Assembly: GCA_946885335.1 (NCBI GenBank)
Contig: CAMPGG010000087.1
Location: forward strand, 1 to 11,694
Direction of reading: 5' to 3'
DNA: 11,694 bases
Source: an uncultured Chitinophagaceae bacterium
GTDB taxonomy: Bacteria > Bacteroidota > Bacteroidia > Chitinophagales > Chitinophagaceae
Below the pieces are notes generated by a model. The model worked only from the letters and a program-made list of their open reading frames with translations, was not told the DNA's origin and searched no databases. The position numbers and the translations under genes were made by a program. How positions within the stretch are numbered: position 1 is the first letter of the stretch; every line of letters begins with the position of its first letter. Shown here piece by piece: positions 6,277 through 11,694 of this stretch.

Positions 6277-6978
6277 ATGAAGTGGTCCGAATTCTTTACA
6301 TCCTCCATAGGCAAGAAGTTAGTAATGGCATTGACCGGTCTTTTTCTCATAAGTTTTTTAGTGGTGCATGCAGGTTTAAATGCTACCATTTGGGCAAATG
6401 ACAATGGAAAAATGTTCAATTTTTCTGCCCATTTCATGGGTTCCATGATTGTTATCCGCATAATGGAGATCGTCCTTTTTATTTTTTTTATCATTCATAT
6501 TATCCAGGGATATGTACTGGAAACCAAAAACCTGCGTCGTCGTGGTAAGGGATATAAAATCAATCTTGCCAACAGGGGTAGCAAATGGTATAGTCGCACC
6601 ATGGGTTTACTCGGAACATTATTATTGTTATTCCTGGTAATGCACTTATATCATTTCTGGACACCGAGCCGCCTGGGTGGTATCGGTGATATACAACCGC
6701 TGAATGAAGTGGACTATGATGGCAAAGGCTATCATAATTTATATGCTGAGATGGTTCGTATATTTCAAAATCCTGTTGTAGTGATTTTATATGTTGTTGG
6801 ATGTATTTCATTAGCATATCACCTGATGCATGGTTTTCAAAGTACGTTCAGAACATTGGGTGTGCACAATAAAAGATATTTAAATATTTTAATTGCTGTT
6901 GGCTATGCATTCGCAATCATTATTTCAGCCACATTCGCCATGATGCCCATATCAATGTATTTTGGCTGGGTGAAATAA
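6277..6978 (+). CDS. sdhC: Succinate dehydrogenase/fumarate reductase cytochrome b subunit
   Basis: The 233-residue membrane anchor of a type B (menaquinone-linked, di-heme) succinate:quinone oxidoreductase. Five hydrophobic helices are visible at about 15-35, 58-80, 105-127, 165-187 and 203-225. Histidines suited to ligate two b hemes lie in the first four: His31, His74, His123 (His126 nearby) and His182 (His185 nearby), the same helix order as the heme ligands of Wolinella FrdC. A single anchor protein replaces SdhC plus SdhD, as usual in Bacteroidota. It passes electrons between the SdhB iron-sulfur chain and the quinone pool. It is the first gene of the sdh operon; sdhA begins 103 bp downstream after a spacer with competing inverted repeats. 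Confidence 0.95.
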   Translation: MKWSEFFTSSIGKKLVMALTGLFLISFLVVHAGLNATIWANDNGKMFNFSAHFMGSMIVIRIMEIVLFIFFIIHIIQGYVLETKNLRRRGKGYKINLANRGSKWYSRTMGLLGTLLLLFLVMHLYHFWTPSRLGGIGDIQPLNEVDYDGKGYHNLYAEMVRIFQNPVVVILYVVGCISLAYHLMHGFQSTFRTLGVHNKRYLNILIAVGYAFAIIISATFAMMPISMYFGWVK

Positions 6979-6984
6979 GGAATG

Positions 6985-7017
6985 GCCTGGAACACCTGCA
7001 ACAATTACCAGGCAGGT
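6985..7017 (+). repeat. Two mutually exclusive inverted repeats between sdhC and sdhA
   Basis: GCCTGG (6985-6990) can pair with CCAGGC (7008-7013), while ACCTGC (6994-6999) can pair with GCAGGT (7012-7017). The right arms share 7012-7013, so a transcript can form one hairpin or the other. No T-run follows, so neither is a terminator; an mRNA processing or stability role is possible but unproven. Confidence 0.4.
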
Positions 7018-7047
7018 AGCATGTAAATTAATTGAACTGGTAATTTT

Positions 7048-7078
7048 TCAAATTGTACAATCTCAAATATTCAAACTG
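7048..7078 (+). repeat. Degenerate TCAAATTG-type repeats upstream of sdhA
   Basis: TCAAATTG (7048-7055), TCAAATAT (7063-7070) and TCAAACTG (7071-7078) are related 8-mers, the last two adjacent, directly before the sdhA ATG at 7082. They resemble the unit of the array before sdhB (9458-9509) but are weaker and not fully in phase. Confidence 0.45.
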
Positions 7079-7081
7079 AAT

Positions 7082-9055
7082 ATGCTCAATTCAAAAATTC
7101 CTGAAGGCCGGTTAAGTCAAAAGTGGGAAGAATATAAAGGTCACGTGCAGTTGGTTAACCCTGCCAATAAAAGAAAGTTAGAAATCATTGTGATAGGAAC
7201 CGGGCTCGCTGGTGCATCAGCCGCCGCTTCACTTGGTGAAATGGGCTACCAGGTTAAAGCTTTTTGTTTCCAGGATTCTCCAAGAAGGGCACACTCCATT
7301 GCCGCGCAGGGAGGTATCAATGCCGCTAAAAATTATCAGAATGACGGTGACTCCGTTTTTCGTTTATTTTATGACACTATCAAAGGAGGTGATTACCGTG
7401 CAAGAGAAGCCAATGTACATCGGCTTGCAGAAGTAAGTACAAATATTATAGATCAATGTGTTGCACAAGGTGTTCCTTTTGCCCGCGAATATGGTGGTTT
7501 ATTAAGTAACCGTTCTTTTGGTGGTACCCAGGTACAGCGTACTTTTTATGCTGCAGGTCAAACCGGTCAGCAACTACTGATCGGCGCATACCAGGCACTG
7601 GAAAGACAAGTTGCACTGGGCAATGTAACCATGTATAGTCGCCATGAAATGCTTGATATTGTAAAAATTGATGGTAAAGCCCGAGGAATTATTGCCCGGA
7701 ATTTAATTACAGGTAAGCTTGAACGTTATTTCGGCCATGCGGTGCTGTTATGCAGTGGTGGTTATGGAAATGTATTTTATTTAAGTACCAATGCCATGGG
7801 CAGCAATGTCACTGCCATTTGGAAAGCACATAAACAAGGAGCATATTTTGGCAATCCATGTTTTACACAAATACATCCTACTTGCATCCCTGTTTCGGGT
7901 GAGCATCAGAGTAAGTTAACGCTGATGTCCGAATCGTTAAGGAATGATGGTCGCATCTGGGTGCCAAAAAAACAACATGACACACGCAAACCAAATGAAA
8001 TACCGGAGGAAGAAAGAGATTATTACCTGGAAAGAAGGTATCCTGCGTTTGGTAACCTGGTTCCCCGTGACGTTGCTTCCCGTGCAGCCAAAGAAAGATG
8101 TGATGCCGGTTATGGTGTAGGAACTTCCCGCCAGGCAGTTTACCTGGATTATGCAGCAGCTATTGAACGTTATGGCAAAATTGAATGCAATAAATTAGGT
8201 ATTGACAATGCTTCCGCCGAAACAATCATTCATCATGGTAAAGAAGTAGTAAAAGAAAAGTATGGTAATCTTTTTGACATGTATGAAAAGATCACCGGTG
8301 AAAATCCTTATGAAACACCTATGCGCATTTATCCTGCCGTGCATTATACCATGGGCGGACTTTGGGTTGATTATGACCTGATGACAACCGTTCCCGGTTT
8401 GTATGCATTAGGAGAAGCGAATTTCAGTGATCATGGTGCCAACAGGTTAGGAGCATCGGCATTGATGCAGGGATTGGCCGATGGTTATTTTGTGATTCCT
8501 TATACGTTAGGAAGTTATTTGGCCAATGAAATCAGGACAGCTGCTATTCCTACGGATCATCCAGCATTTGTCGAAGCTGAAAAAATAGTGAATGATCGCA
8601 TTCACCAATTAAAAAATATCAACGGTAAACAAAGTGTGGAAAGCCTGCATAAAAAATTAGGCAAGATCATGTGGGATAAGTGTGGCATGGCCCGGAATGC
8701 TGAAGGCTTACAGCAAGCAATAACCGAAATTCAGCAATTGAAAAAAGAATTTTGGAGTGATGTCAGGATACCTGGAGAGATTGAAGGATTTAATCCTGAA
8801 CTGGATAAAGCCAATCGCGTAGCAGATTTTATAGAATTAGGCGAGTTGATGTGTATAGATGCATTGCAACGTAATGAAAGTTGCGGTGGCCATTTCCGTG
8901 AAGAAATGCAAACGCCGGAAGGTGAAGCATTACGTGATGATGCAAATTTCCAGTATGTAGCCGCCTGGGAATTCAAAGGCGAACACGAGTGGCAGGTGCA
9001 CAAAGAAGAATTAATATTTGAAGTTGCGAAACCGACACAGAGAAGCTACAAGTAA
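7082..9055 (+). CDS. sdhA: Succinate dehydrogenase/fumarate reductase flavoprotein subunit
   Basis: The 657-residue catalytic flavoprotein that oxidises succinate to fumarate (or the reverse) on the inner face of the membrane. The FAD dinucleotide fold begins at about 34 with [20 protein letters not shown] (37-56). His71 in [15 protein letters not shown] is the expected site of covalent FAD attachment. The capping domain follows; active-site residues include Arg329 in VPRDVASRA and His421 in [31 protein letters not shown] (439-458) is the second FAD contact, and a helical C-terminal domain carries the remainder. Length and N-terminus (SKIPEG) fit Bacteroidota homologues. The next gene is unexpectedly a four-helix-bundle gene, with sdhB after it; in most Bacteroidota sdhB follows sdhA directly. 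Confidence 0.97.
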   Translation: MLNSKIPEGRLSQKWEEYKGHVQLVNPANKRKLEIIVIGTGLAGASAAASLGEMGYQVKAFCFQDSPRRAHSIAAQGGINAAKNYQNDGDSVFRLFYDTIKGGDYRAREANVHRLAEVSTNIIDQCVAQGVPFAREYGGLLSNRSFGGTQVQRTFYAAGQTGQQLLIGAYQALERQVALGNVTMYSRHEMLDIVKIDGKARGIIARNLITGKLERYFGHAVLLCSGGYGNVFYLSTNAMGSNVTAIWKAHKQGAYFGNPCFTQIHPTCIPVSGEHQSKLTLMSESLRNDGRIWVPKKQHDTRKPNEIPEEERDYYLERRYPAFGNLVPRDVASRAAKERCDAGYGVGTSRQAVYLDYAAAIERYGKIECNKLGIDNASAETIIHHGKEVVKEKYGNLFDMYEKITGENPYETPMRIYPAVHYTMGGLWVDYDLMTTVPGLYALGEANFSDHGANRLGASALMQGLADGYFVIPYTLGSYLANEIRTAAIPTDHPAFVEAEKIVNDRIHQLKNINGKQSVESLHKKLGKIMWDKCGMARNAEGLQQAITEIQQLKKEFWSDVRIPGEIEGFNPELDKANRVADFIELGELMCIDALQRNESCGGHFREEMQTPEGEALRDDANFQYVAAWEFKGEHEWQVHKEELIFEVAKPTQRSYK

Positions 9056-9087
9056 CAATTAAACAATTTTTCAATTTGACAATTAGC
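9056..9087 (+). repeat. 8-bp-phased CAATT repeats between sdhA and the four-helix-bundle gene
   Basis: Four consecutive 8-bp units start with CAATT: CAATTAAA, CAATTTTT, CAATTTGA and CAATTAGC, and a fifth CAAT continues into the next start codon. They fill nearly the whole spacer. TTGACAAT (9076-9083) is the exact reverse complement of the ATTGTCAA unit of the array on the other side of the gene. Confidence 0.55.
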
Positions 9088-9089
9088 CA

Positions 9090-9446
9090 ATGAAAGTTGA
9101 AACCTCTGAAAATATTATTCTTAAGAAATGTATCGAATTTTCATTAGCTACTATTGAATATGTTGAAAAGTTAGAGTTGGTAAAAAAATTTGTAATTGCA
9201 AATCAATTATTAAAATCTGCAACATCCATAGGTGCCAATGTACATGAAGCACAAAATGCAGAAAGTAAAACCGATTTTATACATAAGTTTAAAATTGCGG
9301 CAAAAGAAATTGAAGAAACAAAGTATTGGTTGATTTTATGTAATGAAGCAAAGTCTTATCCAGTTTGTAATCATCTTGCAGATATGCTGTATGAGATTGA
9401 AAAAATAATTACAAAAATTATAGCGACAAGTAAAGCAAATAAATGA
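9090..9446 (+). CDS. Four-helix-bundle protein (TIGR02436/S23-like)
   Basis: A complete 118-residue protein of the four-helix-bundle family first known from intervening sequences in 23S rRNA genes and related in fold to Avd of diversity-generating retroelements. Family core is clear: QLLKSATSIGANVHEAQNAE (39-58), then KTDFIHKFKIAAKEIEETKYW (60-80), followed by a last helix. Four amphipathic helices are predicted at about 8-25, 30-55, 61-85 and 93-114. Basic faces suggest nucleic-acid binding, but no cellular role is established. It sits between sdhA and sdhB, 34 bp after the former and 67 bp before the latter, and is flanked on both sides by AT-rich 8-bp repeats. Its codons are more AT-rich than those of sdhA and sdhB, consistent with later insertion. 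No reverse transcriptase or rRNA gene lies nearby. Confidence 0.92.
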   Translation: MKVETSENIILKKCIEFSLATIEYVEKLELVKKFVIANQLLKSATSIGANVHEAQNAESKTDFIHKFKIAAKEIEETKYWLILCNEAKSYPVCNHLADMLYEIEKIITKIIATSKANK

Positions 9447-9457
9447 ATTTCATGACC

Positions 9458-9509
9458 ATTGTCAAATTGATAAATTGTCAAATTGCCAAATTGTCTAATT
9501 GTCAAATTA
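9458..9509 (+). repeat. Tandem 8-bp repeat array (ATTGTCAA) upstream of sdhB
   Basis: Six units in perfect 8-bp register run from 9458 to 9505, followed by a partial ATTA: ATTGTCAA, ATTGATAA, ATTGTCAA, ATTGCCAA, ATTGTCTA, ATTGTCAA. Three are identical and the others differ at one or two positions. The array fills most of the 67-bp spacer and stops 4 nt before the sdhB ATG, so it lies in the translation-initiation region. Confidence 0.8.
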
Positions 9510-9513
9510 AATT

Positions 9514-10278
9514 ATGGAACATTACTCAATGAATTTAACGCTCCAGATCTGGAGGCAGAAAAACAGCCGGGTTGATGGGAATTTTGAAACCTATGAAGTA
9601 AAAGATATTTCTTCTGAAATGTCATTCCTGGAAATGATCGATGTGTTGAACGAACAATTGATCAATGATGGAAAAGATGCCATTGCATTCGATCATGATT
9701 GCCGGGAAGGTATTTGCGGAGCCTGTTCTATGCATATCAACGGCAGACCGCACGGACCGTGGCACGGAACTACGGTTTGCCAGTTACACATGCGGGCTTT
9801 CAAAAACGGTGACACCATAGTAGTAGAACCCTGGCGATCCCTTGCATTCCCGGTAATTAAAGACCTGGTGGTAGATCGCAGTGCTTTCGATCGGATTATT
9901 CAGGCCGGTGGTTATATTTCTGTCAATACAGGAAATGCTGTTGATGCCAATGCAATTCCCATTGAAAAGGATAATGCTGACGATTCATTTGCGGCAGCTG
10001 CTTGTATCGGTTGTGGAGCATGTGTTGCAGCTTGCAAAAATTCATCTGCCATGCTTTTCCTTTCTGCAAAGGTTTCTCATCTTGCCTTATTGCCCCAGGG
10101 TCATCCGGAAAGAAAAACCCGTGCTTTAAATATGGTTGCTCAAATGGATAAGGAAGGATTTGGTTCCTGTACTTTTACGGGTGCCTGTGAAGCAGTTTGT
10201 CCAAAAGAAATTTCCATCACCAATATATCCAGGTTGAATAAAGAATATTTCAACGCCGGATTTACTATCGATAAATAA
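9514..10278 (+). CDS. sdhB: Succinate dehydrogenase/fumarate reductase iron-sulfur subunit
   Basis: The 254-residue electron-transfer subunit linking the SdhA flavin to the hemes of SdhC. The N-terminal ferredoxin domain binds [2Fe-2S] through Cys63, Cys68, Cys71 and Cys89. The C-terminal domain has [11 protein letters not shown] (164-174) plus Cys219, Cys225 and Cys229: by analogy with E. coli SdhB, Cys164/167/170/229 bind [4Fe-4S] and Cys174/219/225 bind [3Fe-4S]. All cluster ligands are present. The start at 9514 is the most upstream possible because an in-frame TAA lies at 9508-9510; a second ATG at 9529 (giving [10 protein letters not shown]) is a plausible alternative. The gene is last in the sdh operon and is separated from sdhA by the four-helix-bundle gene and an 8-bp repeat array. 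A strong terminator follows. Confidence 0.97.
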   Translation: MEHYSMNLTLQIWRQKNSRVDGNFETYEVKDISSEMSFLEMIDVLNEQLINDGKDAIAFDHDCREGICGACSMHINGRPHGPWHGTTVCQLHMRAFKNGDTIVVEPWRSLAFPVIKDLVVDRSAFDRIIQAGGYISVNTGNAVDANAIPIEKDNADDSFAAAACIGCGACVAACKNSSAMLFLSAKVSHLALLPQGHPERKTRALNMVAQMDKEGFGSCTFTGACEAVCPKEISITNISRLNKEYFNAGFTIDK

Positions 10279-10297
10279 ATTTATACTGATCATTTTC

Positions 10298-10319
10298 AAA
10301 GCCCTTCGGGGCTTTTTTT
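10298..10319 (+). terminator. Rho-independent terminator of the sdh operon
   Basis: AAAGCCC (10298-10304) and GGGCTTT (10309-10315) form a perfect 7-bp stem closed by a UUCG tetraloop and followed by T to 10319. It lies 19 bp after the sdhB stop codon. Confidence 0.92.
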
Positions 10320-10400
10320 GTTTCAGGCAACATTGGTAAATTCATACTGGTTAATGTAAAACCTAAACATTTTTTAAACCTCAGCTCAATTAAAATAGTA

Positions 10401-11694
10401 ATGGATACAAACCAGGAAGAGAATTTAGCCCCCGGATTAAAAAATTGGGTACATAATATTCAGCCTCCTGTTGCGGAGATTAAACCAAGATCGTTTGTCT
10501 TGCACGATGATACCATCGTGGATAATTATTATTGGATGAATGACTTTTTCAAAAAAGGACCAGATAGTGCAAAAGTGGTCAATTACCTGAAAGAGGAAAA
10601 TGATTACATCGAAAAGGTGATGGCACCAACAAAAAATTTCCAGGAAAGTCTTTTTCACGAAATGAAAAACCGCATCAAAGAAAAAGATGAATCAGTGCCT
10701 GTTTATGATAATGGTTATTATTATTATACACGAAGTGATGAAGGCAGGCAATATTTTAAATATTGCCGGAAGAAGGGTAGCCTGGACGCCCCTGAAGAAA
10801 TTTTGCTGGATGTTGATGAAATGGCCATTGGACATCCTTATTATTCAGCGGTGGGTTTTAGTGTTAGTCCTGATAACAAATTATTAGCTTATGGAGTAGA
10901 TACGGTTAGTCGCCGGGAATATATCATTCATATAAAAAACCTGGAGAGCGGTGAACTTTTAAAAGATCAACTATTACGTACAACCGGGTCTGCTGTTTGG
11001 GCCAATGACAGTAAAACATTGTTCTATACAGAGAAAAATCCGGTTACCCTGCTTACAGAAAAGATCCGGAAACACATACTGGGCCAGGATCCGGCATTAG
11101 ACGAAATTGTTTACCATGAAACCGATAGCACTAATTATATTGGTGTCTCCAAAACAAGGTCTGAAAAATATATATTCATCACCAGCCGTGCTACGATGTC
11201 TTCCGAGGTTCGGTACCTGGAAGCGGATTCACCACATAACCCTTTCAAAATATTTCAACCAAGGATAAAAGATGTGTTGTACAATATAACGCACCAGGGT
11301 AACCGCTTTTTGATCAGGACCAACCAGGATGCCATCAATTTTAAATTGATGGAAGCGCCATTGGATAATACTGATCGATCCACCTGGAAAGAAATCATTC
11401 CGCATCGTCCGGATGTTTTACTGGAAGGTGTAGATGCATTCAGGGATTTCCTGGCTATTACCGAAAGAAAAAATGGTTTACTGCATATACAGGTACGTAA
11501 CCTGCCCGAGGGTTCTGATTATTTTCTTGATTTTGGTGAACCTGCTTATGCTACAAGTATCACCAGTAACCCGGATTATGATACAAAAACATTGCGGTAT
11601 TATTATACATCGCTCACTACGCCTGCTTCAATTTTTGATTTTGATATGATTACAAAACAAAAAAAATTGATGAAGCAGACTGAAGTGCTGGGAG
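10401..11694 (+). CDS. Oligopeptidase B-like S9 peptidase, N-terminal part (runs off the window)
   Basis: The frame from ATG 10401 is open to the window end, giving 431 codons of a family that usually has about 690-720. The product is a prolyl-oligopeptidase-family (S9A) enzyme, most like oligopeptidase B, which cleaves short peptides after basic residues. Only the N-terminal lid and beta-propeller are seen: DNYYWMND (41-48) and YLKEENDY (62-69) match the family entry motif, followed by YYYYTRSDEGRQY (106-118), SPDNKLLAYGVDTVSRREY (156-174) and, near the end, RYYYTSLTTP, which normally precedes the hydrolase domain. The Ser-Asp-His triad lies outside the window, so activity cannot be judged. 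No signal peptide is apparent. It starts 82 bp after the sdh terminator and is probably a separate transcription unit; no clear promoter was found. Confidence 0.92.
   Translation, partial: MDTNQEENLAPGLKNWVHNIQPPVAEIKPRSFVLHDDTIVDNYYWMNDFFKKGPDSAKVVNYLKEENDYIEKVMAPTKNFQESLFHEMKNRIKEKDESVPVYDNGYYYYTRSDEGRQYFKYCRKKGSLDAPEEILLDVDEMAIGHPYYSAVGFSVSPDNKLLAYGVDTVSRREYIIHIKNLESGELLKDQLLRTTGSAVWANDSKTLFYTEKNPVTLLTEKIRKHILGQDPALDEIVYHETDSTNYIGVSKTRSEKYIFITSRATMSSEVRYLEADSPHNPFKIFQPRIKDVLYNITHQGNRFLIRTNQDAINFKLMEAPLDNTDRSTWKEIIPHRPDVLLEGVDAFRDFLAITERKNGLLHIQVRNLPEGSDYFLDFGEPAYATSITSNPDYDTKTLRYYYTSLTTPASIFDFDMITKQKKLMKQTEVLG

Noticed and set aside
9458..9509. CRISPR array or transposon end
   Set aside because: The units are 8 bp and directly adjacent with no spacers, and there is no transposase, long terminal inverted repeat or clear target-site duplication.
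9056..9513. Diversity-generating retroelement suggested by an Avd-like four-helix-bundle protein
   Set aside because: There is no reverse transcriptase, no template/variable repeat pair and no C-type lectin target in the window; lone four-helix-bundle genes are common in Bacteroidota.
10687..11649. Short plus-strand frames inside the S9 peptidase region
   Set aside because: The continuous frame from 10401 encodes recognisable oligopeptidase B motifs through the whole stretch; the short frames are out of phase with it.

Overview
The window looks like a chromosomal segment from a Bacteroidota bacterium, most likely Chitinophagaceae or a close relative. Reasons: AT-rich DNA, ATG starts without recognisable Shine-Dalgarno sequences, -7 elements of the Bacteroidota TAnnTTTG type, a menaquinone-type three-subunit succinate dehydrogenase (SdhC-A-B, no SdhD), a DUF6249-like membrane protein beside an ECF sigma factor, and a four-helix-bundle (TIGR02436/S23-like) gene. 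No rRNA, tRNA, CRISPR, transposase or phage gene was seen.

Layout. 1-32 (minus): the first codons of a gene leaving the window, possibly a cysteine synthase/cystathionine beta-synthase. 194-1308 (minus): ECF sigma factor followed by its presumed membrane anti-sigma, ending at a terminator (134-168). 1583-1930 (plus): a three-helix DUF6249-like membrane protein, divergent from the sigma gene, with a terminator at 1970-1998. 1997-3589 (minus): an S41 C-terminal-processing protease. 3803-6118 (plus): a probable amino-sugar kinase, MurQ etherase and a conserved-looking protein of unknown function, likely a peptidoglycan-sugar recycling operon. 6277-10278 (plus): sdhC-sdhA-[four-helix-bundle gene]-sdhB, ending at a UUCG-loop terminator. 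10401 to the right edge (plus): the N-terminal 60% or so of an oligopeptidase B-like S9 peptidase.

The most informative signal is in the 274-bp spacer between the sigma gene and the DUF6249-like gene. TGTAACC followed exactly 17 nt later by GTC(A/T)(A/T)A occurs three times there: once pointing into the sigma gene and twice, in tandem, pointing into the DUF6249-like gene. Five or so other TGTAACC sites examined inside genes lack the GTC at that distance. This has the architecture of ECF promoters and suggests that the sigma factor drives itself and its divergent neighbour. The sigma-facing copy sits so close to the ATG that its transcript would be leaderless or nearly so.

The second notable feature is the interruption of the sdhCAB operon by a four-helix-bundle gene. 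It is bracketed by two stretches of 8-bp-phased AT-rich repeats, whose units are reverse complements of each other, and a weaker related stretch precedes sdhA. The metabolic genes themselves are intact and keep all the catalytic and cofactor residues that could be checked.
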